Assembly (NCBI GenBank): GCA_023251775.1
Contig: JAHEYC010000023.1
Coordinates: forward strand, 1 to 42,667
Length of the DNA stretch: 42,667 bases
Direction of reading: 5' to 3'
Source: Sphingobacteriaceae bacterium
GTDB taxonomy: Bacteria; Bacteroidota; Bacteroidia; B-17B0; Aurantibacillaceae
How positions within the stretch are numbered: position 1 is the stretch's first letter; every line of letters starts with the position of its first letter. Below, piece by piece: positions 1-9,054 of this stretch. Made by a program: the position numbers and the translations under genes. Below the pieces are notes generated by a model that did not search any database, was not told the DNA's origin, and saw only the letters and a program-made list of their open reading frames with translations.

Positions 1-461
1 AATGAATAGATCCCGAAATTCTTTTCGGCTTTTTGATTTCCTCGATACACTTCAATAACATAACTCAAACTTTGAAACGTGTGAAAGGAAAGTCCGATCG
101 GTAAAATGATACTTAAAGATTCTATCGAATAGCTCCAATGAAAGAACTTTGCGACCCGATCCATGTTTGTATTGAAAAAATTGAAGTATTTAAAAATGAA
201 TAATACCAAACATGTTGAAACAATACTTATAATGAGATAATATTTTTTCTTTTTCCCTTCCGATCGTTCTATCCAAATTCCGGCAAAATAATCAATAATG
301 ATCGTGGTAAATAATACAAGTATATACACCGGAATGAACGCCATGTAAAAATAACAACTGGCGCCAAGCAGTAAAAGCCATCTGAATTTATGCGGTATTG
401 CAAAATAAAGTGATGTTACAATAATAAAGAACCAAATAAAGTCGAACGAATTAAATAGCAT
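1..461 (-). CDS. MBOAT-family O-acyltransferase, N-terminal part (cut by left edge)
   Basis: Reading from ATG at 461 to the edge gives about 153 codons of a hydrophobic protein with at least three membrane segments. Near the edge it has the block LSFHTFQSLSYVIEVYRG, typical of AlgI/DltB-like membrane-bound O-acyltransferases, which carry acyl groups (often acetyl) across the membrane onto exported glycans. The catalytic His of the family would lie beyond the edge and is not visible. The ATG directly follows the TAA of the upstream gene (TAAATG), which suggests translational coupling. Its place at the end of a run of tailoring enzymes fits O-acetylation of the exported polysaccharide, but the acyl donor and acceptor are not shown by the sequence. 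Confidence 0.85.
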   Translation of the reverse strand, partial: MLFNSFDFIWFFIIVTSLYFAIPHKFRWLLLLGASCYFYMAFIPVYILVLFTTIIIDYFAGIWIERSEGKKKKYYLIISIVSTCLVLFIFKYFNFFNTNMDRVAKFFHWSYSIESLSIILPIGLSFHTFQSLSYVIEVYRGNQKAEKNFGIYS

Positions 462-2831
462 TTAAGAAATAACTTTCACTGTTTTATTTAAGCAATCTAG
501 TTCAAGTAATTTGGCGTTGAGCCACATTGTATAATTAGTTTCTCCTGCTCCAATTACAGCAGGAATCCCTAGTTCGGCGCAACGCACGGCCATGTGAGAA
601 TTTGCGCCGCCAAATTGGGTAACTAGTCCGCCTATATTCTTTGTAAATAAAAAATCAAATCCCGGATCGGCCGATTTAATAAAAATGATCTTATTTTCGA
701 GTTTGCCTTCCTTGATCTTTTCCTCAGGAATGATCTGACTGCAAATACTCTTTAATGTAATATAGTTTGGTTCTTCCGAATGCAAAAAATGAAAGTAAAC
801 ATCATCTGCTTTAGTGATCAAGCTTGGAAGTTTTACCGCTTTAGTATATTTATAAGTTCGTTTATTTTTCTCGATATCACGCTCGAATATCTCTTTTACG
901 TCTCTGTAATCCAGTGAAGCATAAAGATCCATGATCGTTTTAATATCCAAATAAGGAAGATCTTCTCTTTTTACTTCATATTTTATGGCCAATTCTTCAA
1001 TTAAAGAAAGTACTTTGCTTAAGGATCTTGTAAAGATAAATTTAACCTGTTCCCTTCCTTCAATAGAAACTTTTATAAAATCAAGGAGTTGGGCAGATGT
1101 GACCTGTAGCTTATATTTTTTAAGCAGATCGTTAATGTTCGCTAATTGTTTTGCGGTAAATGTAAAGTTCCCGTTCTCTGTCTTTAAAGTAGTTTTGTTA
1201 GAAAAATAATTATCAAAATTCTCATCGTATCTTTTTGAGAGGATATCATATGTTCCCGGTCTTAAATGTCCGTACTTTTTTAGAAATTCATCTTTTGAGA
1301 TCAAGGTTTTGGAATATTCTTCCAGATCTGTATTAAGTTCCTTTGTTATGGATGTTAAGGAATTTGTAAAAAGATTGTATTCTTCTTTGGTAAATATAGT
1401 AAGATCAACAAAAGACCTCAAAAATTGTGTCGCTATAAAAGCCGATCTCGCAATACCTGCGAAGGGAAGAGTTCCATAACGTTTGCAATCTTCCAACAAC
1501 CAATAAATTTTATCTACTATTGATAATTGTGAAGAAATTATTTGCTCATACTTTTCGCTTAATTTTTTTGACTGAGCCAGATCCTTTTTATATAAACCTG
1601 TTTCAGGATGAATGATCTTATTGGTAATGGAAAGAAGAGAGCTCTCGATATCACGTATTTCCTTCTCATCAAAACCATTATTCTTAAGATCGTTTTGCAG
1701 TTTTTTAGGCAGGTCGAAATAAAAACATGAATGCACTATTTCAAACTCCACTTTATCATGAAGCACCGGTGATGAAATAAGTTTTTTTAAATAATATTCT
1801 ACTAATTTCTTCGCAATAGCATTATCAAGTTCCTTAGGTATAAATGAATTGAAATCTACCCTCACATCAATATAAGGAACTCCAAGGTATAATAACATCA
1901 ATGGATGCGATCGCAAATTACGGTATCCATAATTATCACGTTGATACGCCCAAATATTATCTGTGATTATTTCTTTATACAGAGATGCTGCCAGATGTTT
2001 TGGCTTTAATCCAATTATTTCAGCCGGATTCCAATCGGGCATTACGCCATAAATAGCATGATCGCCCAATAGATTTGGATGTGGAGAAGATAGCTTGGAT
2101 ATTTTTTTGTGAATTTTTAGTAGTGTTTCTTTCAGATCCGTTCCCGATAGATCCTCTTTTTCTTTAACACTGATAGGTCTTACCTGAAAAATATACAGCT
2201 GTCCATTCTTATCAAAAGCAAACTCAACATCCAAATGAGGAAAATTAAAAAGAAGTTCAAGTTCCTTAAGCGAAACAATAAGTTTTGATAAATGAGGATT
2301 GACACATTTTACCGGAGAGTCTTTAAAATAAATAAAGGTCTTTAAATTTTGTCCTTTACCACCGGTTACAGTTTCTGTACTTCCCCCCTCATCATAATTA
2401 ATAATGTAATAGGGCGATAAGGTATCAAGGTCGGAAGTAAATGCAACACCGGCCATTGAAATATTCTTCAATTGCGGTTGAACAAAAACTTCATCATCCG
2501 AATTACTATTCGTATAAGAAGCAATTACCAGGTCGATCGCATTTTTAATTTTGATCGCATCCTCAACCGGAACATTTAATACACTTTGGTAATGCCCGGC
2601 ATTTGAAACATCTAGCCCGTCCTCATTTTTAGAAGAAGACCGAATAACCAACGCATTAGTTCCAAAGATCTTTTGAATTTCAGAAATGATGCTCTCTTTA
2701 TCTTTTTTGTATTTTATAACTGAAAAAGAAAAAATAGGCAATACTTTTGCCATAGTTATTAGTTTAGATAACTCCAGCAAGGTTTGTGCCTTTGATGAAA
2801 AGTTAATTTTTTTCTTTTCTGTTGATATCAC
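462..2831 (-). CDS. PEP-synthase/rifampin-phosphotransferase-like dikinase
   Basis: About 789 residues. Residues 12-225 form a PPDK-type ATP-grasp domain (VIRSSSKNEDG, FVQPQL, LDVEFAFD, FQVRPISV). A long helical middle (about 230-690) has no motif I know. The C-terminal 90 residues are the swivelling phosphohistidine domain, with FGGANSHMAVR holding the candidate His (about 746) and the ending ELGIPAVIGAG. ATP-grasp, middle, His is the order of rifampin phosphotransferase, where the middle domain binds the phosphate acceptor. PEP synthase itself is organised differently. In this locus the acceptor is probably a sugar or glycan, which is inference. No ATG lies early enough: the candidates are GTG at 2831 (4 bases after the methyltransferase stop) or TTG at 2852 (17-base overlap). 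The ATG at 2753 would cut into the conserved KAQTLLEL segment. Confidence 0.8.
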   Translation of the reverse strand: MISTEKKKINFSSKAQTLLELSKLITMAKVLPIFSFSVIKYKKDKESIISEIQKIFGTNALVIRSSSKNEDGLDVSNAGHYQSVLNVPVEDAIKIKNAIDLVIASYTNSNSDDEVFVQPQLKNISMAGVAFTSDLDTLSPYYIINYDEGGSTETVTGGKGQNLKTFIYFKDSPVKCVNPHLSKLIVSLKELELLFNFPHLDVEFAFDKNGQLYIFQVRPISVKEKEDLSGTDLKETLLKIHKKISKLSSPHPNLLGDHAIYGVMPDWNPAEIIGLKPKHLAASLYKEIITDNIWAYQRDNYGYRNLRSHPLMLLYLGVPYIDVRVDFNSFIPKELDNAIAKKLVEYYLKKLISSPVLHDKVEFEIVHSCFYFDLPKKLQNDLKNNGFDEKEIRDIESSLLSITNKIIHPETGLYKKDLAQSKKLSEKYEQIISSQLSIVDKIYWLLEDCKRYGTLPFAGIARSAFIATQFLRSFVDLTIFTKEEYNLFTNSLTSITKELNTDLEEYSKTLISKDEFLKKYGHLRPGTYDILSKRYDENFDNYFSNKTTLKTENGNFTFTAKQLANINDLLKKYKLQVTSAQLLDFIKVSIEGREQVKFIFTRSLSKVLSLIEELAIKYEVKREDLPYLDIKTIMDLYASLDYRDVKEIFERDIEKNKRTYKYTKAVKLPSLITKADDVYFHFLHSEEPNYITLKSICSQIIPEEKIKEGKLENKIIFIKSADPGFDFLFTKNIGGLVTQFGGANSHMAVRCAELGIPAVIGAGETNYTMWLNAKLLELDCLNKTVKVIS

Positions 2832-2835
2832 TTTG

Positions 2836-3585
2836 TTATTTAAGCTGTGCAACCCAAATACGTGTTGTATATGGGATATCTATTTCCTTTACATTTAAAG
2901 TATTCAGATAGGCCTCGATCTTAGTGATGATAACGCTAAATTTATCTCCGGCTTGTCTTTCCAGTGTAGCATGAGATCTCCAGGCCTCTACACAATCGGC
3001 TATAGTTTGTTTGTGCATCACATTACCTTCCATTTTATACACTTCTTTAAATAGTCCGCTTTTATTTATTTCTTCTGTTTGATCTTCGCGCCTTGTTCCA
3101 TAGCCATAACCATCGATCTCATTTTTTATGATCGATTCAATAGTTGACTGAATTTTTTCATTTACATCGCGGTGATTCCACATACACGCAAACCAACCGC
3201 CCGGTTTTAAGATACGCTTGGTCTCTTTTAAAGCAAGTTGTCGATCGCATACATTGAACGACGAACCAAATGTTACCATGTCGAAGTTACCGGCAGGCTG
3301 TCCGGTATTTTCGCCCGTGCCTTCAAACCAGGCTGAGTGACCATATTTTTTTGTGCGAATAATTCCATTCGCTCTCATAGCATCATTAGGTTCAACTGCT
3401 ACAACATTGTATCCTCTTTCGAGTAACATAAGTGTAAGGTGAGCTACTCCTGCTCCCACATCGCAAATTTTTGCGCCATCTTTAATTCCGGCTCTTTTGA
3501 TCATTGCGTTAATAGCATCTTCTGAATAATCAGGACGTTGTAAATACGCATCGGCTAAGTTTGTGTAATCCCAGTTTGTTTTCAT
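2836..3585 (-). CDS. Class I SAM-dependent methyltransferase
   Basis: A 249-residue soluble protein with a Rossmann methyltransferase core. Motif I is ICDVGAGVAHL (residues 40-50), with the ribose-binding acid at Glu65 in VVAVEPND, and LKPGGWFACMW is the motif after strand 5. It resembles methyltransferase domain 11 (UbiE-like) proteins. The substrate cannot be read from sequence. The ATG at 3585 is 4 bases after the APS-kinase-like stop, and its 3' end touches or nearly touches the phosphotransferase gene. Position suggests methylation of a sugar or of a phosphate on the exported glycan. Confidence 0.85.
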   Translation of the reverse strand: MKTNWDYTNLADAYLQRPDYSEDAINAMIKRAGIKDGAKICDVGAGVAHLTLMLLERGYNVVAVEPNDAMRANGIIRTKKYGHSAWFEGTGENTGQPAGNFDMVTFGSSFNVCDRQLALKETKRILKPGGWFACMWNHRDVNEKIQSTIESIIKNEIDGYGYGTRREDQTEEINKSGLFKEVYKMEGNVMHKQTIADCVEAWRSHATLERQAGDKFSVIITKIEAYLNTLNVKEIDIPYTTRIWVAQLK

Positions 3586-3589
3586 TTGT

Positions 3590-4105
3590 TTATTTTATAT
3601 TTATATGGTTTAAAATTTCTTTGATATTATTTTCCAGTTCAGTTTTCGTATTATTTTTTAAATGCAAGTGACAGGCTTCAGGTTTATCAAAGGCCATGTC
3701 GATTCCAACAACATCTTTAATTTCTCCTTTTATTGCCTTTGAGTAAAGCCCTTTTTGATCTCTTTTTATTAGCACTTCGATATCTGTGTCAATAAATACT
3801 TCCACATAATTTTCATTACTCTCGCGATTAAACGCATGAACTTGTTTGAACAAGGAAATAGTTGAGCAAACAACATTAATGTTTTGGTTGGTCAAGTAGT
3901 GACACATTCTTGCGATCTGCATGGCCACATCTAACCTTGCCTCTTTTGTGTGCGACGATAATTGTCCCGTTATTTCACGATAATTATCACCATCCAAGAA
4001 CACTGTATTTTGATGTGTCTTTTTAAGTTCAGAATAAACTAACTTACCAATGGTAGTTTTTCCGCTTCCGGCTAAGCCGGTGATCCAGATCAATGTTCCT
4101 TTCAT
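3590..4105 (-). CDS. Adenylylsulfate-kinase-like (CysC family) kinase
   Basis: 171 residues from ATG 4105. The P-loop is GLAGSGKTT (10-18), followed by FLDGDNYR (37-43) as in APS kinase. The C-terminal block VEVFIDTDIEVLIKRDQKG...GEIKDVVGID, then a PEACHLHL segment, matches the CysC ending. APS kinase makes PAPS, the donor for sulfotransferases, and the next gene upstream is a sulfotransferase, so a local PAPS supply is plausible. The central helix of true CysC (ERxxNxRR-type) is poorly kept, so the substrate may differ. No ATP sulfurylase is in the window. An ATG at 4123 would overlap the sulfotransferase. The 4105 start lies 4 bases after that stop with GGAAA upstream, and is preferred. Confidence 0.75.
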   Translation of the reverse strand: MKGTLIWITGLAGSGKTTIGKLVYSELKKTHQNTVFLDGDNYREITGQLSSHTKEARLDVAMQIARMCHYLTNQNINVVCSTISLFKQVHAFNRESNENYVEVFIDTDIEVLIKRDQKGLYSKAIKGEIKDVVGIDMAFDKPEACHLHLKNNTKTELENNIKEILNHINIK

Positions 4106-4109
4106 AGTT

Positions 4110-5021
4110 TTATTTCCAGTCATCAACAGAAAAATCGACGATCGATCTTAATTTCTCGATATCGTCTTTAAAAAAGTTTTGTAAATATTTTCGGCAATCA
4201 TCAGGCATTGCTTCTTTTTCACTTTTAATATTCGATCTTAATAAATGAAACATTTTCAGATCATCATCCTTTTCAATATAGTGAATTGGGTCTTCTTCTC
4301 TTCGGGTTGCTTCCACAAACAGATCAAATCTATTTTGAAAATATTTCCTTAACTCCACTTGCAACTTTCTATCATGCACACTTAAACTTGTGAAACTTGG
4401 AGGCATTACAACTTTGTGATCCTCGCTCACGCCTAAAAAACGAAATACACGTTTAAAATCATTTTGCAGATCCTTTCCAAACGTTTCTGATTTAAGCATC
4501 AGCATTTGTTCTTTTGGAAAATATTCGAGGAATTTACTAAGCATTTTGTGATACAATCCTCTACCTGTATAATTATGTGGTTGTATTTCCGCCCAAATGC
4601 CTGTTTGAGCTTTAATGCGTTCTTCTTCCTTTTGTAATACGTCCCAAAAACTCAATTCTTCCAAGCCTTCGATCACTGTGTATCTGTAATTTCCCCAAGC
4701 GCGTTCGATCGGATTCCTGATCATAAAGATCAATTTTATGTCAGGCAAATGTTTATGCATGCGTTCGGCAACCTCGGGACCAAACATATAAGAAGAAGAA
4801 CGTTCGCCGATAGCTTTTTCGTCCTTTACATCTTTAAAATAGGTATCGATGTAATAATTAAAAGGCTTTTCATATTCCCATGACTTATAAAAGTAATGTG
4901 GCTCGGGGCGCATTTTTTTTGGTAAATATATTTCGGGATGATCCATCATTCCGGCCGAAAGAAAAGATGTTCCTCCGGCTGCTGCGCCGCAAATTAAAAA
5001 GTTAGGTGAACGTTTATCCAT
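4110..5021 (-). CDS. Sulfotransferase-domain protein with altered PAPS loops
   Basis: 303 residues with the sulfotransferase fold. The N-terminal 5'-phosphosulfate loop region reads CGAAAGGTSFL (11-21), and the 3'-phosphate motif reads FMIRNPIERAWGNY (99-112). In typical members the loop has a catalytic Lys (GxxKxGT) and the second motif has a Ser (RxxxxRxxS). Here those positions are Ala15 and Gly110. The overall spacing, the following helices and the NYTGRGLYHKML segment are normal for bacterial polysaccharide sulfotransferases. The ATG at 5021 follows the AsnB stop by one base. The adjacent CysC-like gene supports use of PAPS, but loss of the Lys means activity or donor is uncertain. Confidence 0.75.
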   Translation of the reverse strand: MDKRSPNFLICGAAAGGTSFLSAGMMDHPEIYLPKKMRPEPHYFYKSWEYEKPFNYYIDTYFKDVKDEKAIGERSSSYMFGPEVAERMHKHLPDIKLIFMIRNPIERAWGNYRYTVIEGLEELSFWDVLQKEEERIKAQTGIWAEIQPHNYTGRGLYHKMLSKFLEYFPKEQMLMLKSETFGKDLQNDFKRVFRFLGVSEDHKVVMPPSFTSLSVHDRKLQVELRKYFQNRFDLFVEATRREEDPIHYIEKDDDLKMFHLLRSNIKSEKEAMPDDCRKYLQNFFKDDIEKLRSIVDFSVDDWK

Positions 5022-5022
5022 T

Positions 5023-6918
5023 TTAGTTCTCTATTTTTTCGTTATTTAAGAATATCTTACACCACCACTCAAAATTCATGAACGACCAGATCAACAAGCG
5101 GTGATTTATTTTCTGGTTCATATGTTCATCAATGATCTTACTCATGTATTTTTTGCTGATAAATTCAGTGGAAGCTGTTTTTTTGTTCAATAACAATTCT
5201 TTCACGTATTCGGCATTCTCGCCACGGTACCAACTTTCATCAGGAGCCGAAAACCCTTGTTTTTTTCTATTCAATATTTTTTCAGGAATAAAATCCATCA
5301 TGGCTTTACGTAATACTGTTTTGCCATCATTATGTTCGGTATACACCGTTTTTTTATCTCTGAATTCATTCTCATCAACACGTTTCATGAATTCCAAATT
5401 CCCTAATTTATGCTTAACGGGTATTTTTTGGGCAAAATTCACAAGATCGTTATCTAAAAAAGGAAATCTTTCTTCTAGTCCATTTGCCATACTTAATTTA
5501 TCGCCAACAATTAATAAGCCCGGCAAAAATGTTTTTATTTCGAAGTACAACGAATTATTGATGTGTTGTTCGGGCGTATCATATTTTAATTTATTATTGA
5601 ACGTAAATACACGTTCAAATATTTGTCGCGGCTGATCTAATTGGATCTTTTGGTAAACGTTGTCGTTAAATAATTTATTTCTATCTCCATCCGGCACTAA
5701 GCGTTGCCAAAAATCATAATACTGATCAAAAAAATCTTTTTGATCCAAGGATCTAAAAACTCTATAGTAACGCCATGGATATCCTCCATATAATTCATCT
5801 CCACCTGTTCCTTGCAAACATACCTTCACAAATTTTGAAGCCAAACGAGAGATATAATAATTAGGATAACTCATTCCAACACGCAGATCTTCCAAATGAT
5901 TTACAACTCTTGGGAGCGACCAACTTAGATCGCCTGCATTTATTACTTGCTCGTAATGTTCGGTTTTAAAATGGTTAGCCATTAATTCGGCATCTCTTCG
6001 TTCATCATAGTTTGCTTCAACGCCTGTAACTTCACTCATATCAAAACCACATGTGAACGTACTTAATCTATTCACATTCTTAGAAGCTATGGCAGTTATG
6101 GAACCCGAATCCATACCACCTGATAAATACGATCCAACCGGTACATCCGCTATCATTTGTCTTTTTACAGCTTGTTTAAAAAGATGAGCAGTTTCTGACA
6201 CCGCATCCTCATAACTCATATTCGCATCCTCTTGTGTGAAATCAAAATCCCACCATGAATTATGCTCCACGTATTTTGAATTACGATCTATTGTTACTGT
6301 ATTAGCCGGCGGTAACATGTAAACTCCCTTAAATAATGTTTGGAACGTAAATAAATTTTGAAACGTAAAATACTCATTCAATGATTCCTTATTTAGGTCG
6401 ATCGAATAATCGGGATGCTTGATGATTGCCTTTATTTCGGAAGCAAAAACTAATGTAGTGCCATTATGCCAGTAATATAAAGGCTTTACACCATAACGAT
6501 CGCGACTTAAATATAATTTCTTTTCCTCCTTATTATAAGCAGCAATAGCGAACATACCATTCAACTTTTTGAAAAAAGATACACCGTAAGCCGAAAGTCC
6601 TTCCACTATAACTTCCGTATCAGTTGTAGAAATAAATTGGTGCCCTTGCGACATAAGATCTTTCTTCAATTCTAAAAAATTATACGCACAGCCATTAAAA
6701 ACGATCACCCATTTTCCATCTTTAGAATGCATAGGTTGTGCACCTCTGTCAGAAGTATCTAATATTGCCAAACGACGATGCGCTAAAGCAATTCCTCCAT
6801 CAATAAAATAACCTTCGCCATCAGGTCCTCTATGAGCAATAGCATCTGCCATTCGCTTTAGGTCAACCAAAGGAAAAGGTTCTCCGTTCAAATTAAATAC
6901 ACCAATTACACCGCACAT
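5023..6918 (-). CDS. asnB: Asparagine synthase (glutamine-hydrolysing) family amidotransferase
   Basis: 631 residues, normal length for the family. The N-terminal class II glutaminase has the nucleophile Cys2 (MCGVIG), HRGPDG (29-34) and LAHRRLAI (46-52). The C-terminal synthetase domain has the pyrophosphate loop SGGMDS (266-271). The usual FNGEIYN is FNGCAYN here, a variant of the glutamine-binding loop. Within polysaccharide loci such proteins usually amidate a carboxyl group on a sugar or amino-acid substituent rather than make free asparagine. That role is inferred from context. The start ATG overlaps the stop of the aminotransferase by one base (TAATG). Confidence 0.88.
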   Translation of the reverse strand: MCGVIGVFNLNGEPFPLVDLKRMADAIAHRGPDGEGYFIDGGIALAHRRLAILDTSDRGAQPMHSKDGKWVIVFNGCAYNFLELKKDLMSQGHQFISTTDTEVIVEGLSAYGVSFFKKLNGMFAIAAYNKEEKKLYLSRDRYGVKPLYYWHNGTTLVFASEIKAIIKHPDYSIDLNKESLNEYFTFQNLFTFQTLFKGVYMLPPANTVTIDRNSKYVEHNSWWDFDFTQEDANMSYEDAVSETAHLFKQAVKRQMIADVPVGSYLSGGMDSGSITAIASKNVNRLSTFTCGFDMSEVTGVEANYDERRDAELMANHFKTEHYEQVINAGDLSWSLPRVVNHLEDLRVGMSYPNYYISRLASKFVKVCLQGTGGDELYGGYPWRYYRVFRSLDQKDFFDQYYDFWQRLVPDGDRNKLFNDNVYQKIQLDQPRQIFERVFTFNNKLKYDTPEQHINNSLYFEIKTFLPGLLIVGDKLSMANGLEERFPFLDNDLVNFAQKIPVKHKLGNLEFMKRVDENEFRDKKTVYTEHNDGKTVLRKAMMDFIPEKILNRKKQGFSAPDESWYRGENAEYVKELLLNKKTASTEFISKKYMSKIIDEHMNQKINHRLLIWSFMNFEWWCKIFLNNEKIEN

Positions 6919-8060
6919 TATTTTATTGCTTTTATAGTATGTACAACATATTCATAATCCTCTTTCGACATTTTATTATGTAGTGGGATCGACATTGAAT
7001 ATTCATTAGCAGCAAATGCTCCTTGAAAATCGGAAGGTTTGATATTAAACTTCTTTGCGTAAAAACCTAACATGTGAACCGCATGTGTGCCAGGACGCGT
7101 GCTAATTCCATTTTGCTGAAGATATTCCATGAGATCGTTGCGTTTTATGGGAGCTATTGTTTCGTCTACAAATAAAACATACGATTGCCAACCATGCTTA
7201 TATCCATCCGGAATATAAGGCGTGCGTAACCAAGGTAATGAGGCTAATTCTTTTGTATAGTAATCGGCCCATTGCTGACGTTCGTCAATGAACAGATCCA
7301 ACTTTTTAATTTGCACAACGCCAACGGCACCTTGAATATCGGTCATTCTATAATTATATCCCACCATATCAAATTCAGGAAGGATATAAGGTTTTGGTCC
7401 TTTGTGACGTTGCTCTTCCGAAATAGAAGCGCCATGATTACGAAGCATGTTCATTTTCTCTGCTAGTTTATCATCATTGGTGGTTAACATTCCACCTTCG
7501 CCGGTTGTTACCGATTTACGCGGATGAAAAGAAAAACAACCAATGTCGCCCAAACTTCCCGCGGGTCTGTTGCCTATTCCTGCACCTGCTGCGCATGCAC
7601 CATCTTCAACGATCTTTATTCCGGGAGCCATTTTTTTTACTTCATCAATATTTGCACATAAGCCAAACAGATGAACAGGTATGATCACTTTTGTTTTAGA
7701 AGTTATTTTTTTCTTTAATTCGTTCGTATCAATATTAAATGTTCTAATATCTATATCAATAAAAACAGGCGTAGCTCCACAATACATTATCACATTGGCA
7801 GTGCTTACCCAGGTAAAAGCAGGCACAATAACTTCGTCGCCCGGCTTTACATCCAAAGCTACAAGTGCCAAATGTAATGCGGTAGTGCAATTAGAAACCG
7901 CTAAAGCATGTTTTACATTATGCCTTTTTGCAAATAGTTTTTCGAATTCGGCAACTTTAGGACCTTGTGTTACCCAGCCCGAAAAAATAGGTTCCTTGGT
8001 TGCTTCCCATTCTTCTTGTCCCATCATGGGTTGTGATATTTGTATGATGCGCTTTTCCAT
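6918..8060 (-). CDS. DegT/DnrJ/EryC1/StrS sugar aminotransferase
   Basis: 380 residues from ATG 8060. PLP-dependent fold type I: SNCTTALHLAL binds phosphate, VEDGACAAGA (151-160) carries Asp153 for the pyridine ring, and SFHPRKSVTTGEGG carries the Schiff-base Lys182. The family transaminates keto-sugar nucleotides to amino sugars for O-antigen and capsule. Here the keto donor could come from one of the two SDR enzymes in the same operon. A TTG at 8105 extends the frame by 15 codons into the epimerase gene, but ATG 8060 lies one base after that gene's stop and gives the usual family N-terminus. Confidence 0.9.
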   Translation of the reverse strand: MEKRIIQISQPMMGQEEWEATKEPIFSGWVTQGPKVAEFEKLFAKRHNVKHALAVSNCTTALHLALVALDVKPGDEVIVPAFTWVSTANVIMYCGATPVFIDIDIRTFNIDTNELKKKITSKTKVIIPVHLFGLCANIDEVKKMAPGIKIVEDGACAAGAGIGNRPAGSLGDIGCFSFHPRKSVTTGEGGMLTTNDDKLAEKMNMLRNHGASISEEQRHKGPKPYILPEFDMVGYNYRMTDIQGAVGVVQIKKLDLFIDERQQWADYYTKELASLPWLRTPYIPDGYKHGWQSYVLFVDETIAPIKRNDLMEYLQQNGISTRPGTHAVHMLGFYAKKFNIKPSDFQGAFAANEYSMSIPLHNKMSKEDYEYVVHTIKAIK

Positions 8061-8061
8061 T

Positions 8062-9048
8062 TTAACGTGTGAGTTTATTTGATCTGTTCTTATCTCTCCA
8101 TTCAATAAGTCTTAACAGGCCCTCTTTCAATGAATATTTATATGTGAATCCAATTTCTTTTTTTGCTTTTACGGCCGAGCCAATTCTGTTTTGAACTAAA
8201 GCTCTTGCATCATCGGCACTATAAGGTTTATAAGTAACTTTTAAATTAGATCCTTTCAACTCTAAGATCAGATCACATAATTGTTTAATAGTAGTTTGGA
8301 TCTCGGTGCCCACATTATAAAAACCAAAGTCCTTATCACTTTTCAAAGCATCTACATTGGATCTTGCAACATCTTCCACGTAAATAAAATCGTAAGCCTG
8401 ACTTCCATCTCCATTTATGATAGGCGCTTCGTTTGCATCAATTTTATTTAGCATGATCGGCACTACCCCTGTGTACGCAGCCGTTTGATCTTGATGTGGA
8501 CCGTACACGTTCATATAACGCAAACCAATAACTTTTAATCCGTACCTGTCGTTGAACGCAGTTGCCATGGCTTCACCGGCAATTTTTGTTGCTCCATAAA
8601 AATTCTTGTTATTAAATGGGTGCGATTCTGTCATTGGTAATTCAACCGCATCGCCATACACCGAAGCCGATGAGGACCAAATTAATTTTTTGATCTTATG
8701 ATTAACACATGCCTCTAGTATATTAAATGTTCCGGCCATGTTCACTTCAAAAGCAGTTCTTGGAAAATCCTTACAATGCAACAACCACATAGCAGCTAAT
8801 GAAATAACATAGTCCACTCCTTCCATAGCTTTATCCAATATATCAATATCTCTAATATCACCGCCAATAGGAAATATCTTACATCTTGGATCTTTAAGCG
8901 ACTCTTCCAAATATTCTTTTTTTCCGCGAGCAAAATTATCATAAATAATTACTTCGCCCACATCTTCTTTTAGAAGTTCGGCTACCACAAAACTTCCAAT
9001 AAAACCGGCCCCGCCGATCACTAAAATTTTTGAATTCTTTATCTCCAT
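8062..9048 (-). CDS. NAD-dependent epimerase/dehydratase (extended SDR)
   Basis: 328 residues. The Rossmann motif is GGAGFIG (12-18). The active site has Ser near 125-127 and Tyr151-x3-Lys155 (YGATK). The segment YMNVYGPHQ and the downstream FIYVEDVA are typical of UDP-sugar 4-epimerase and decarboxylase members. The exact nucleotide sugar cannot be assigned. It lies one base from the aminotransferase and six from the Wzt gene, so it probably makes or interconverts the activated sugar that the aminotransferase uses. Confidence 0.88.
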   Translation of the reverse strand: MEIKNSKILVIGGAGFIGSFVVAELLKEDVGEVIIYDNFARGKKEYLEESLKDPRCKIFPIGGDIRDIDILDKAMEGVDYVISLAAMWLLHCKDFPRTAFEVNMAGTFNILEACVNHKIKKLIWSSSASVYGDAVELPMTESHPFNNKNFYGATKIAGEAMATAFNDRYGLKVIGLRYMNVYGPHQDQTAAYTGVVPIMLNKIDANEAPIINGDGSQAYDFIYVEDVARSNVDALKSDKDFGFYNVGTEIQTTIKQLCDLILELKGSNLKVTYKPYSADDARALVQNRIGSAVKAKKEIGFTYKYSLKEGLLRLIEWRDKNRSNKLTR

Positions 9049-9054
9049 ATTTTT

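Noticed and set aside
8061-8105. TTG start for the DegT aminotransferase
   Set aside because: It would overlap the epimerase gene by 44 bases, while ATG 8060 is one base after that stop and fits the family N-terminus.
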